64,000 bases of DNA from JAUIAI01 sp049680625 (GCA_049680625.1 JBAUID010000116.1:1-64000); one strand, 5' to 3'. Positions 1-7,468 are shown, numbered from the stretch's first letter. The notes: generated by a model from the letters alone, not told the origin. Translations and numbers: made by a program.

Positions 1-261
1 GTGTATGTACTGAGTAAGGATGAAGGGGGCCGTCACACGCCGTTCTTCAACAACTACCGTCCACAGTTTTACTTCCGTACGACTGATGTGACGGGGTCGG
101 TTCAATTGCCCGAGGGCACCGAGATGGTGGTGCCTGGGGATAACGTGTAGATGGAAGTCTCGGTGATTGCACCGATTGCGATGGAGCAGGGGCTGCGGTT
201 TGCTATCCGAGAGGGTGGCCGTACCGTGGGTGCCGGCGTCGTCGCTAAAGTTATCGCCTGA
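1..261 (+). pseudogene. tuf: 3' end of tuf (elongation factor Tu, domain 3) with an in-frame amber codon
   Basis: Frame 1 reads the EF-Tu C-terminus: it contains RHTPFFNNYRPQFYFRTTDV and, near the end, GLRFAIREGGRTVGAGVVAK. The gene is cut by the window start. The codon at 148-150 is TAG where the family has Lys (PGDNVK-M), so 36 normal residues follow a stop before the TGA at 259-261. Losing them would remove the last strands of domain 3, which helps bind aminoacyl-tRNA. TAG is the genuine stop of rpsJ, rplO, secY, rpsN and rpsK here, so recoding is unlikely. tuf is often duplicated in proteobacteria, so this may be a dead second copy, or a base error at a contig edge. Confidence 0.9.
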
Positions 262-263
262 TT

Positions 264-283
264 GCTTTAAACCGCTTTAAACC
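264..283. repeat. 10-bp tandem duplication after tuf
   Basis: The unit gctttaaacc occurs twice head to tail (264-273 and 274-283) directly behind the tuf stop codon. It is one of several short tandem duplications in spacers of this window. Confidence 0.85.
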
Positions 284-300
284 TTAGTTACAAAACTAAG
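283..300 (+). terminator. Hairpin after tuf, weak terminator candidate
   Basis: CTTAGTT (283-289) and AACTAAG (294-300) form a perfect 7-bp stem with an ACAA loop, followed by TTCTTTGT. The T tract is interrupted, so termination would be partial and read-through into rpsJ is likely. Confidence 0.4.
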
Positions 301-318
301 TTCTTTGTACAAACGGCT

Positions 319-342
319 GGGTGCCGGACACCTCCGGCACCC
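319..342 (+). promoter_or_regulatory. Strong 10-bp hairpin in the rpsJ leader
   Basis: GGGTGCCGGA (319-328) and TCCGGCACCC (333-342) pair perfectly around a CACC loop. No T tract follows, so this is not a plain terminator. It lies 53 bases upstream of the rpsJ start, where leader structures controlling S10 operons occur in related bacteria. Its role is unproven. Confidence 0.5.
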
Positions 343-395
343 GAAATGATAAAACGCATACGGGTTGCCACCCCGTCGTTCTTTGGAGCAACAAA

Positions 396-716
396 ATGAA
401 CAACCAGAAGATCCGCATTCGCCTGAAAGCCTTCGATTACCGCCTGATCGATCAGTCAGCCCAGGAAATTGTCGATACCGCCAAGCGCACCGGTGCGGAA
501 GTGCGTGGCCCCGTGCCGCTGCCGACCCGCAAAGAACGTTTTGACGTGCTGAAGTCTCCGCATGTGAACAAATCAGCGCGTGATCAGTTTGAAATCCGTA
601 CCCATCAGCGCCTGATGGATATCGTTGAGCCAACCGACAAAACGATTGATGCGCTGACCAAGCTTGATTTGCCGGCTGGTGTGGATGTGAAAATCTCCGT
701 TCAGCAGGGTGGTTAG
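396..716 (+). CDS. rpsJ: 30S ribosomal protein S10
   Basis: S10 is a small-subunit head protein that, as NusE, also takes part in NusB-dependent antitermination. The 106-residue product opens MNNQKIRIRLKAFDYRLID and carries the typical GPVPLPTRKE and SPHVNKSARDQFEIRTH segments. The reading frame is open from 321, but the ATG at 396 matches the family N-terminus and has GGAG seven bases upstream. It follows tuf, the usual str-to-S10 junction. Unusually, 265 bases containing a promoter-like sequence separate it from rplC, so it may be transcribed partly apart from the rest of the S10 operon. Confidence 0.98.
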   Translation: MNNQKIRIRLKAFDYRLIDQSAQEIVDTAKRTGAEVRGPVPLPTRKERFDVLKSPHVNKSARDQFEIRTHQRLMDIVEPTDKTIDALTKLDLPAGVDVKISVQQGG

Positions 717-778
717 CCGTCACCGGTATCGGCCGATGTGAAATTCCCGGGTTTTATCGCCCGCCCCTGCCTAAATGC

Positions 779-807
779 TTGTCATCGCAATAATAGCGGG
801 ATATAAT
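779..807 (+). promoter_or_regulatory. Sigma-70-type promoter between rpsJ and rplC
   Basis: TTGTCA (779-784) is followed after 17 bases by a perfect TATAAT (802-807). Spacing and both hexamers fit a strong housekeeping promoter. Transcription would start near 813-815 and give rplC a leader of about 165 bases that contains the tandem repeat at 838-899. This is read from sequence only. Confidence 0.7.
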
Positions 808-837
808 TTTCGGCTTTCCGCCATTCTTGCCAAATTA

Positions 838-899
838 AGCAGAAATCAGCTTTAGCAGAAATCAGCTTTAGTAAAAATCAGCTTTAGCAAAAATCAAGC
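838..899 (+). repeat. 16-bp tandem repeat in the rplC leader
   Basis: Nearly four units of a 16-bp motif, agcagaaatcagcttt, run from 838. Units 1 and 2 (838-853, 854-869) are identical, unit 3 (870-885) has two changes and the partial unit 4 has decayed. The array lies in the predicted 5' untranslated leader. Confidence 0.85.
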
Positions 900-981
900 G
901 GAACAAAGTTTTTAAATCGAAGCGGCCCGGCCAATCGAAGCCGGAACAAGCTGCAACATAACGCTAACAGCGGAGTAAGTG

Positions 982-1683
982 ATGAGCCACGCCAATGGCG
1001 CTTTGGGCCTGATTGGGCGCAAAGTCGGCATGATGCGCATCTTCGCCGACGATGGACGTTCCATCCCGGTGACGGTGCTTGATGTGTCGAACAATCGAAT
1101 TACGCAAGTCAAAACGGTAGAGAAAGACGGCTATAGCGCTGTTCAGGTTACTACCGGAAAACGTCGCCCCACGCGGGTAACCAAGCCGATGGCTGGTCAC
1201 TACGCTAAGGCTGGCACAGAAGCCGGGTCTGCAATGCGCGAGTTTCGAGCAGAGCCCGCGCTAATTGCTGAGTTGGCCCCAGGTACAGAATTAAAGGCTG
1301 AGCTCTTTTCCGAAGGGCAGTTTGTTGATGTGTCCGGAACCAGTATTGGTAAAGGCTTTTCGGGCACCATCAAACGCCACAACTTTAAGAGCCAGCGCGC
1401 ATCACACGGTAACTCGGTATCGCATAACGTACCGGGTTCCATTGGTATGGCTCAGGATCCTGGCCGGGTATTCCCCGGAAAGCGTATGGCTGGTCAATAC
1501 GGCAACGTGTCCAGTACGGTACAGAATCTGGTTATAGCCCGTGTGGATGCCGAGCGTCAGCTCATCATGGTCCGTGGAGCTGTGCCCGGATCCCGCAACG
1601 GTGAGGTTGTATTGATGCCCGCCGTTAAGAAACCCGCCCCGGAGCCTAAAGCGGCCGCGGCGGATGACGCAAAATCTGAATAA
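982..1683 (+). CDS. rplC: 50S ribosomal protein L3
   Basis: L3 is an early-assembling 23S rRNA binder reaching towards the peptidyl-transferase centre. The 233-residue product shows the L3 start (GLIGRKVGMMRIFADDG) and the conserved loop NSVSHNVPGSIG near residue 150. The ATG at 982 is chosen because GGAG lies six bases upstream; an in-frame GTG at 979 is the alternative. The C-terminus has an Ala/Pro/Lys-rich tail of about 20 residues, making it longer than the roughly 209 residues of E. coli L3. It opens the block that runs to rpsQ. Confidence 0.98.
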   Translation: MSHANGALGLIGRKVGMMRIFADDGRSIPVTVLDVSNNRITQVKTVEKDGYSAVQVTTGKRRPTRVTKPMAGHYAKAGTEAGSAMREFRAEPALIAELAPGTELKAELFSEGQFVDVSGTSIGKGFSGTIKRHNFKSQRASHGNSVSHNVPGSIGMAQDPGRVFPGKRMAGQYGNVSSTVQNLVIARVDAERQLIMVRGAVPGSRNGEVVLMPAVKKPAPEPKAAAADDAKSE

Positions 1684-1694
1684 GGGGCCAGTTC

Positions 1695-2318
1695 ATGCAG
1701 CTTAAGCTAGTCAGCCCCACCGGCGCGACCTCGGCAAGTGTTGAGGCATCGGACGCCATTTTCGGGCGCGATTTTAACGAGTCACTGATTCATCAGCTTG
1801 TCGTGGCCTATCAGGCAAACGCCCGCTCGGGTACCCGTAAGCAAAAAAACCGAGCTGATGTTCACCACTCAACCAAGAAACCTTATCGGCAAAAAGGTAC
1901 GGGGCGCGCACGTGCCGGTATGACCTCCAGCCCGATCTGGCGTGGCGGTGGTCGGGCATTCCCGTCTTCCCCCAACGAGAACTTCAAGCAAAAGCTCAAC
2001 CGTAAAATGTATCGTGCCGGTGTTTGCTCGATACTGTCTCAGTTGGCTCGCGAAGACCGTTTGCTCATCGCTGACGACTTAAATGTCGACTCACCCAAGA
2101 CCAAGCAGTTCCTTGGCAAGCTCAAGGCAATGGGTCTGGATCACTCAGTGCTTGTGATTACCGACGAATTGTCTGAAAACATGCATCTTGCATCACGCAA
2201 TTTGCCAACGGTGTTGTGCGTTGAGGCAAAAGATGCTGACCCGGTTGCCCTGGTGCGTTTCGACAAAGTTGTCATGACCAAGCCTGCGTTAGAGAAATTT
2301 CAGGAGATGCTGGCATGA
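1695..2318 (+). CDS. rplD: 50S ribosomal protein L4
   Basis: L4 lines the peptide exit tunnel and in enterobacteria represses its own operon. The 207-residue product has the family core KPYRQKGTGRARAG followed by SPIWRGGGRAFP, the extended loop that reaches the tunnel. AGGGG precedes the ATG at a good distance and the gene follows rplC after 11 bases. Its last four bases overlap the rplW start (ATGA), indicating translational coupling. Whether it regulates here is unknown; the most obvious leader candidates are at 319-342 and 813-981. Confidence 0.98.
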   Translation: MQLKLVSPTGATSASVEASDAIFGRDFNESLIHQLVVAYQANARSGTRKQKNRADVHHSTKKPYRQKGTGRARAGMTSSPIWRGGGRAFPSSPNENFKQKLNRKMYRAGVCSILSQLAREDRLLIADDLNVDSPKTKQFLGKLKAMGLDHSVLVITDELSENMHLASRNLPTVLCVEAKDADPVALVRFDKVVMTKPALEKFQEMLA

Positions 2319-2623
2319 GTATTGATCAGAAAAATCGCCTGATGCAGGTTTTGATTGCTCCGATCGTTTCGGAAAAATCGACCAATATTGCCGAAAAGAA
2401 CAACCAGATTGCTTTCCGTGTGCTGCAAGACGCCACCAAAGAAGAAATCAAGGCTGCTATCGAGCTCCTATTTAAAGACGTCAAGGTTGAGTCGGTTCAG
2501 GTGTTGAACCAAAAAGGAAAGACCAAGCGCTTTGGTCGCTTCGAAGGCCGTCGCCGCAATGTGCGAAAGGCTTATGTGTCACTGGCACCCGGCTCTGAAA
2601 TTAACTTCGCGGAGTTTGCGTAA
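2315..2623 (+). CDS. rplW: 50S ribosomal protein L23
   Basis: L23 sits at the tunnel exit and docks trigger factor and the signal recognition particle. The 102-residue product has the typical L23 features: IVSEKSTNIAEKNNQIAFRV near the start and the basic GKTKRFGRFEGRRRNVRKAYV loop (shown here only as family markers). It starts inside the rplD stop codon and its TAA shares a base with the rplB ATG, so the three genes are tightly coupled. Confidence 0.98.
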   Translation: MSIDQKNRLMQVLIAPIVSEKSTNIAEKNNQIAFRVLQDATKEEIKAAIELLFKDVKVESVQVLNQKGKTKRFGRFEGRRRNVRKAYVSLAPGSEINFAEFA

Positions 2624-3444
2624 TGGCACTAGTTAAGCTGAACCCAACCTCTCCGGGTAATCGCGGGAAGATCAAGGTTGTCACAAAAGGGCTGCACAAA
2701 GGAGACCCTTTTGCGCCTCTGCTTGAGCCAAAAAAGCAGCGCGCTGGCCGGAATAATCTGGGTCGCATCACCACACGCCATCGTGGTGGTGGTCACAAGA
2801 AGCACTATCGAATTGTCGATTTCCGTCGCAATAAAGACGGCATTGTGGCGAAGGTTGAACGGATTGAATACGATCCGAACCGTAGCGCACACATAGCCTT
2901 ATTGCTTTATGCTGATGGCGAGCGACGCTACATATTGGCGCCGCGTGATGTCACTCCGGGTACCGAATTGATGAGTGGGCCAGAGGCGTCAATCCGTCCA
3001 GGCAACACCTTACCAATTCGCAATATTCCGGTGGGTTCCAACATTCATGCCATCGAATTGCAGCCCGGCAAAGGCGCACAGGTTGCCCGCTCTGCCGGAA
3101 CTTCAGCACGACTGCTGGCACGTGAAGGTATTTACGCGCAGGTTCGCCTGCGTTCCGGTGAAATCCGCCGGGTACACATCGATTGTCGCGCCACTGTTGG
3201 TGAAGTTGGCAACGGTGAGCACAATCTGGGCACCTACGGAAAAGCAGGTGCGAAGCGTTGGGTCGGCATCCGGCCGACAGTTCGCGGAGAAGTGATGAAC
3301 CCGGTAGACCACCCGCATGGTGGGCGTACCCGTGGTAATCGCCATCCAGTATCGCCGTGGGGGCAGCCTACCAAAGGCTACAAAACCCGCACCAATAAGC
3401 GCACGGACAATATGATTGTCCAGCGGCGCAAACGCAAAAAGTAA
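2623..3444 (+). CDS. rplB: 50S ribosomal protein L2
   Basis: L2 is a large 23S rRNA-binding protein required for subunit association and peptidyl transfer. The product has 273 residues, the normal length. It carries the RGGGHKKHYR motif near residue 50 and the highly conserved C-terminal NPVDHPHGGR segment with the essential histidine, then a Lys/Arg-rich end. The ATG shares one base with the rplW stop codon. Confidence 0.99.
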   Translation: MALVKLNPTSPGNRGKIKVVTKGLHKGDPFAPLLEPKKQRAGRNNLGRITTRHRGGGHKKHYRIVDFRRNKDGIVAKVERIEYDPNRSAHIALLLYADGERRYILAPRDVTPGTELMSGPEASIRPGNTLPIRNIPVGSNIHAIELQPGKGAQVARSAGTSARLLAREGIYAQVRLRSGEIRRVHIDCRATVGEVGNGEHNLGTYGKAGAKRWVGIRPTVRGEVMNPVDHPHGGRTRGNRHPVSPWGQPTKGYKTRTNKRTDNMIVQRRKRKK

Positions 3445-3454
3445 GAGATAGCGT

Positions 3455-3730
3455 ATGGCACGTTCAGTTAAGAAAGGCCCGTATGTTGCCCAGAACCTTC
3501 AGAAGAAGGTTGAAGCAGCTATTACCAATAACGACAAGCGTCCAATTAAAACCTGGTCGCGTCGTTCAACCGTATTGCCAGAGTTTGTTGGGGTCACCAT
3601 CGCGGTGCACAACGGGCGCCAGCATGTGCCGGTGTATATCAACGAAAACATGGTGGGCCACAAGCTCGGCGAGTTTGCGTTAACACGCACTTTCAAAGGT
3701 CACGCGGCTGACCGAAAGGCCAAGAGGTAA
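3455..3730 (+). CDS. rpsS: 30S ribosomal protein S19
   Basis: S19 pairs with S13 in the head of the small subunit near the A-site tRNA. The 91-residue product opens MARSVKKGPYV and contains the typical IKTWSRRSTVLPEFVG and HKLGEFALTRTFKGH segments. It starts 10 bases after rplB and ends two bases before rplV. Confidence 0.98.
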   Translation: MARSVKKGPYVAQNLQKKVEAAITNNDKRPIKTWSRRSTVLPEFVGVTIAVHNGRQHVPVYINENMVGHKLGEFALTRTFKGHAADRKAKR

Positions 3731-3732
3731 AC

Positions 3733-4065
3733 ATGGAAACGAATGCAGTTACGCGTGGTCTGCGGGTGTCAGCCCAAAAGGGCCGTCTCGTTGCCGACCT
3801 GATTCGCGGTAAACCGGTTGAGGAAGCGTTGAATATCCTGAACTTTTCCCCACTCAAGTCTGCTGCAATGATGAAAAAAACGCTTGAGTCGGCGATTGCC
3901 AATGCTGAGCATAACGACGGGGCGGATATCGACGAACTTAAAGTGACCAAAGTTCATGTTGAGAAGGGAACCTCGCTAAGTCGTTTCCGTGCCAGAGCCA
4001 AAGGCCGAGGTGCCAAGATCGAAAAGCAAACCTGCCACATTTACCTGAGCGTCGGGGACCAATAA
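3733..4065 (+). CDS. rplV: 50S ribosomal protein L22
   Basis: L22 contributes the second hairpin of the exit-tunnel constriction, opposite L4, and is a site of macrolide-resistance mutations in other species. The 110-residue product has the family motif VSAQKGRLVADLIRGKPVEE and the hairpin region LSRFRARAKGRGAKI, ending THIYL-type. It begins two bases after the rpsS stop codon. Confidence 0.98.
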   Translation: METNAVTRGLRVSAQKGRLVADLIRGKPVEEALNILNFSPLKSAAMMKKTLESAIANAEHNDGADIDELKVTKVHVEKGTSLSRFRARAKGRGAKIEKQTCHIYLSVGDQ

Positions 4066-4071
4066 AAGACT

Positions 4072-4926
4072 ATGGGACACAAAGTTCACCCAATCGGTTT
4101 CCGCCTGCCGGTCACCAAAGCCTGGACCTCACGCTGGTATGCCGAGGGACGGGAATACTCACAAATGCTCACTGACGATTTGCGGGTTCGCGAATACCTC
4201 AAGCGCAAACTTAAAACCGCGTCTGTTGGTAAGGTCTTGATCGAGCGCCCGGCAAAGAATGCCCGTATCACCATTTACTCAGCTCGTCCGGGTGTGGTTA
4301 TTGGTAAAAAAGGCGAAGACATCGAGCAGTTGAAGGCTGATCTTCAGCGCCTTATGGGCGTGCCAGTTCACGTCAACATCGAAGAGATTCGCAAACCGGA
4401 AACTGATGCACAGCTGATTGCTGATTCCATCACGCAACAGCTGGAACGTCGCATTATGTTTCGCCGGGCCATGAAGCGCGCTATGCAAAATGCCATGCGT
4501 CTTGGTGCCCAGGGGGTCAAGATCATGTGCGCGGGCCGTTTGAATGGTGCAGAAATTGCACGTACCGAGTGGTACCGGGAAGGCCGGGTGCCACTTCATA
4601 CTCTGCGCGCAAGCATCGACTACGGTGTGTCCGAGGCAATTACCACCTACGGGATTATCGGCGTCAAAGTATGGGTTTACCACGGTGACAGCTTGTCAGC
4701 GGGTGATGCGCCAGCTGTCCCGGAACCCGATAAAGACGATCGTCGTAATCGCCGCGGCCCACGACCGGGGCCACGTGGTGCGCCGCGCCGACGTCCTGAC
4801 GGTGAAGGGGCTGGCGGCGGCGGTGCACGCGCCGCGGCAGATACCAAACCAGAACCAGCAGCTGCACCCGCCGTGCCGGCAGCCCAACCACAGGCGGCCG
4901 CACCGACCGGCGACGCGAAGGAATAA
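4072..4926 (+). CDS. rpsC: 30S ribosomal protein S3 with a long C-terminal extension
   Basis: S3 forms part of the mRNA entry tunnel and has helicase activity there. The KH domain is visible at about residues 60-100 (ARPGVVIGKKGEDIEQL, with the GXXG loop). The conserved core ends near residue 210 (YGIIGVKVWVYHGD). About 70 further residues follow, very rich in Pro, Ala, Gly and Arg, so the protein has 284 residues against 233 in E. coli. Tails of this kind vary in length between species; the function of this one is unknown. It starts six bases after rplV. Confidence 0.98.
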   Translation: MGHKVHPIGFRLPVTKAWTSRWYAEGREYSQMLTDDLRVREYLKRKLKTASVGKVLIERPAKNARITIYSARPGVVIGKKGEDIEQLKADLQRLMGVPVHVNIEEIRKPETDAQLIADSITQQLERRIMFRRAMKRAMQNAMRLGAQGVKIMCAGRLNGAEIARTEWYREGRVPLHTLRASIDYGVSEAITTYGIIGVKVWVYHGDSLSAGDAPAVPEPDKDDRRNRRGPRPGPRGAPRRRPDGEGAGGGGARAAADTKPEPAAAPAVPAAQPQAAAPTGDAKE

Positions 4927-4938
4927 AAGGAAAGCAAG

Positions 4939-5355
4939 ATGCTCCAACCAAAACGCCGCAAATATCGTAAGGAACAAAAGGGCCGTAACACGGGTCTCGC
5001 CTTACGTGGCAATACCGTGGCCTTCGGCGAATTCGGCCTGAAATCCACCGCCCGTGGACGCCTCACCGCACGCCAGATCGAAGCAGCTCGTCGTGCGATG
5101 ACCCGTCACATTAAGCGTGGTGGCCGAATCTGGATCCGGATTTTCCCGGATAAGCCAATTTCCAAGAAGCCAGCCGAAGTGCGGATGGGTAAAGGAAAAG
5201 GCAACCCCGAGTACTACGTTGCTGAAATCAAGCCCGGTAAGGTCTTGTATGAGATGGACGGAGTCAGCGAAACACTGGCCCGCGAGGCGTTTCGCCTGGC
5301 TGCATCCAAGTTGCCGCTGTCCACTCAGTTTGTAACCCGTATGACGGGAATGTAA
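4939..5355 (+). CDS. rplP: 50S ribosomal protein L16
   Basis: L16 organises the A-site region of the large subunit and is added late in assembly. The 138-residue product starts MLQPKRRKYRKEQKGRNTG and carries the conserved GGRIWIRIFPDKPI and RMGKGKGNPEYYVA segments. AAAGGAAAGCAAG provides the ribosome-binding site. The first codons overlap no other gene. Confidence 0.98.
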   Translation: MLQPKRRKYRKEQKGRNTGLALRGNTVAFGEFGLKSTARGRLTARQIEAARRAMTRHIKRGGRIWIRIFPDKPISKKPAEVRMGKGKGNPEYYVAEIKPGKVLYEMDGVSETLAREAFRLAASKLPLSTQFVTRMTGM

Positions 5356-5365
5356 GGATAGCCCT

Positions 5366-5560
5366 ATGGATATGAAAGAATTGCACGCCAAGGATGTCGA
5401 GGCCTTGAACAAAGAGCTGGGAGAGCTGTACAAAGCAGGTTTTTCCCTGCGTATGCAGTTGGCAACCCAGCAGTTGAACAACACCAGCCAATTGCGTAAA
5501 ACGCGTCGAGATATTGCCCGCGTTAAGACCGTGCTCCAACAGAAGGCAGGCGCCAAATGA
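5366..5560 (+). CDS. rpmC: 50S ribosomal protein L29
   Basis: L29 is a small helical protein beside L23 at the tunnel exit. The 64-residue product has the LGELYKAGFSLRMQLATQQL and RKTRRDIARVKTVL helices typical of the family. Its stop codon overlaps the rpsQ start by four bases (ATGA at 5557). Confidence 0.97.
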   Translation: MDMKELHAKDVEALNKELGELYKAGFSLRMQLATQQLNNTSQLRKTRRDIARVKTVLQQKAGAK

Positions 5561-5823
5561 GTGAAGAAAAAGCAAAATCCGGTCGTACGCTGATCGGCAA
5601 AGTTGTGAGCAACAAAATGACCAAAACCGTCGCGGTATTGGTCGAGCGCAAAATGCCTCATCCGCTCTATGGCAAGTATATGGTCCGGTCGCGCAAGTAC
5701 CTCGCCCATGCCGAAACTGAGCTAAACGAAGGCGATACGGTCGAAATCCAGGAAGGCCGACCGATGTCTAAGCGCAAGAACTGGGTGGTCACCCGTCGTC
5801 TGGTTGAAGCGATCCAGATATAA
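5557..5823 (+). CDS. rpsQ: 30S ribosomal protein S17
   Basis: S17 is a primary 16S rRNA binder needed for early 30S assembly. The 88-residue OB-fold product contains LIGKVVSNKMTKTVAVLVER and HPLYGKYMVRSRKYLAHAE, both standard for the family. It is the last gene of the first block: a 340-base spacer with its own promoter-like sequence follows before rplN. Confidence 0.98.
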   Translation: MSEEKAKSGRTLIGKVVSNKMTKTVAVLVERKMPHPLYGKYMVRSRKYLAHAETELNEGDTVEIQEGRPMSKRKNWVVTRRLVEAIQI

Positions 5824-5880
5824 ACCAGGCACCGCTTCGAAATTGGTCGGCCCGAAAAGTAGGGCGGTAGCAAATATCTG

Positions 5881-5910
5881 TTGTAGGTGACGGAAAATTC
5901 AGGCTAAAAT
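5881..5910 (+). promoter_or_regulatory. Promoter-like sequence for the spc block
   Basis: TTGTAG (5881-5886) and TAAAAT (5905-5910) are separated by 18 bases. Both hexamers deviate from consensus but the position, at the S10-to-spc boundary, is where a promoter is expected. Confidence 0.5.
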
Positions 5911-5988
5911 GCCCGGCTACCCACGATTGACAACACAAGGTTGGTGGTGGAAGTTAGCGGCAGTGCTTGTAAGCGGCAGATTAAAAGA

Positions 5989-6019
5989 AGCATTCAAAAG
6001 CAGAAGCGTTCAAAAGCAG
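5989..6019 (+). repeat. 16-bp tandem duplication in the rplN leader
   Basis: AGCATTCAAAAGCAG (5989-6003) and AGCGTTCAAAAGCAG (6005-6019) repeat with a 16-bp period, the same period as the array in the rplC leader, and a fading third copy (TATTCAA) follows. Confidence 0.75.
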
Positions 6020-6163
6020 TATTCAATGGTGCCGACTCGAATGGAACAACCAAACGAGGGTGCCTCGATTTAACCCCCAAGCGGGACCAAAACTGACCGC
6101 GCGATGAATTTCGGTTCGATGATCGGAATGCATTAAGCGGAGCAAGTTGGGACGAGTGAAAAA

Positions 6164-6532
6164 ATGATTCAGATGCAGTCGACGCTGGGCGTTGCCGATA
6201 ATACTGGCGCGCGCTCGGTAATGTGTATCAAGGTGCTGGGCGGCTCGAAGCGCCGCTACGCAGGTATTGGCGACATCATAAAGGTAAGCGTCAAAGAGGC
6301 GCAGCCTCGCGGCCGGGTCAAGAAGGGCGAAATCTATAACGCCGTGGTTGTCCGCACGGCGAAGGGAGTTCGCCGCCCGGATGGTTCGCTGATCAAATTT
6401 GATGGCAATGCTGCGGTTCTGCTCAATGCCAAGCTCGAACCCATTGGCACCCGTATTTTTGGGCCGGTGACTCGTGAGCTTCGAACTGAAAAGTTCATGA
6501 AGATCGTGTCGCTGGCGCCAGAAGTTCTGTAA
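6164..6532 (+). CDS. rplN: 50S ribosomal protein L14
   Basis: L14 lies at the subunit interface, contacting 16S rRNA and the silencing factor RsfS. The product has the standard 122 residues: it opens MIQMQSTLGVADNTGARSV and contains RRPDGSLIKFDGNAAVLLN. It is the first gene of the spc block, behind a long leader. Confidence 0.98.
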   Translation: MIQMQSTLGVADNTGARSVMCIKVLGGSKRRYAGIGDIIKVSVKEAQPRGRVKKGEIYNAVVVRTAKGVRRPDGSLIKFDGNAAVLLNAKLEPIGTRIFGPVTRELRTEKFMKIVSLAPEVL

Positions 6533-6542
6533 GGGCTTAGTT

Positions 6543-6860
6543 ATGCAAAAGATTCGAAAAGGTGATGAAGTCATCGTTCGCACTGGGCGCGACAAAGGCA
6601 AGCGCGGCACCGTACTGGAGCGTGTCAGTGATACCCATTTGTTGATAGAAGGTATCAACATGGTCAAAAAGCATCAGCGCGGCAACCCGATGCAGGGTGA
6701 GCCCGGCGGCATTGTTGATAAAACAATGCCAATTAATCAGTCAAACGTAATGCTTTTCAATTCGAGCGCCGGTAAAGGTGATCGGGTTGGTATCAAGACC
6801 CTGGAAGATGGTCAACGGGTGCGCTATTTCAAATCTGATGGCGAAGTAATCAAGGCCTGA
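6543..6860 (+). CDS. rplX: 50S ribosomal protein L24
   Basis: L24 starts assembly of the large subunit. The 105-residue product carries the KOW motif near the start (IRKGDEVIVRTGRDKGKRG) and the LIEGINMVKKH segment. It follows rplN after 10 bases. A 54-base spacer separates it from rplE. Confidence 0.98.
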   Translation: MQKIRKGDEVIVRTGRDKGKRGTVLERVSDTHLLIEGINMVKKHQRGNPMQGEPGGIVDKTMPINQSNVMLFNSSAGKGDRVGIKTLEDGQRVRYFKSDGEVIKA

Positions 6861-6914
6861 TTTGTCCGCACTACTACTGTCAACACTGGCAAGAAATAAA
6901 CCGAAGAGAAAATA

Positions 6915-7457
6915 ATGGCAGCCCGGTTTCAGCAACAGTTTCACGAAAAAGTTGTACCTGAATTGATGAAACAATTCTCGTATAAATCCGTCATGCAAGT
7001 GCCTCGCTTCACGAAGGTCACCCTGAACATGGGTGTCGGTGAAGCCGTTGCAGACAAGAAAATCCTGGATAATGCAGTCGGCGACATGACACTAATTGCT
7101 GGCCAGAAGCCGGTAGTTACCAAGGCTCGTAAGGCAATTGCCGGTTTCAAAATTCGCGAAGAGTATCCAATCGGTTGCAAGGTGACATTGCGAGGCGAGC
7201 GAATGTTCGAATTTCTTGACCGCCTGATCACGATTGCATTGCCCCGCGTCCGAGATTTTCGCGGCGTGTCAGCCAAATCGTTTGATGGGCGTGGAAACTT
7301 CAGTCTCGGTGTAAAAGAACAAATCATTTTTCCCGAAATTGAATACGACAAAGTTGATGCGGTGCGCGGTCTTGATATCGCCATCACCACCACAGCCAAG
7401 AACGACGAAGAAGCCAAAGCATTGCTAAGTGCTTACCGCTTCCCGTTTCGCAAATAA
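6915..7457 (+). CDS. rplE: 50S ribosomal protein L5
   Basis: L5 binds 5S rRNA together with L18 and L25 and touches the P-site tRNA. The 180-residue product has the family segments VTLNMGVGEAVADKKIL and the fingerprint GRGNFSLGVKEQIIFPEI, followed by DVAITTTA-like residues. GAAGAG lies upstream of the ATG. Confidence 0.98.
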   Translation: MAARFQQQFHEKVVPELMKQFSYKSVMQVPRFTKVTLNMGVGEAVADKKILDNAVGDMTLIAGQKPVVTKARKAIAGFKIREEYPIGCKVTLRGERMFEFLDRLITIALPRVRDFRGVSAKSFDGRGNFSLGVKEQIIFPEIEYDKVDAVRGLDIAITTTAKNDEEAKALLSAYRFPFRK

Positions 7458-7468
7458 AGGGACGACTC

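Larger units (their letters stand above)
5824..6163 (+). other. 340-base non-coding spacer and leader upstream of rplN
   Basis: No gene is seen. The spacer contains the promoter-like sequence at 5881-5910, leaving a leader of roughly 245 bases, and a 16-bp tandem duplication at 5989-6019. The last bases hold the rplN ribosome-binding site (GGGACGAG). In the classic gene order this is the S10-to-spc operon junction, so a separate promoter is expected, but the leader is long. Confidence 0.7.

Noticed and set aside
148..150. Possible recoding of TAG (for example pyrrolysine or suppression)
   Set aside because: TAG is the proper stop of rpsJ, rplO, secY, rpsN and rpsK in this window, and the tuf position normally holds Lys coded by AAG, one base away.
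4544..5066. Long overlapping frames on both strands around the end of rpsC
   Set aside because: They arise from the GC-rich tail of S3 and show no family features.
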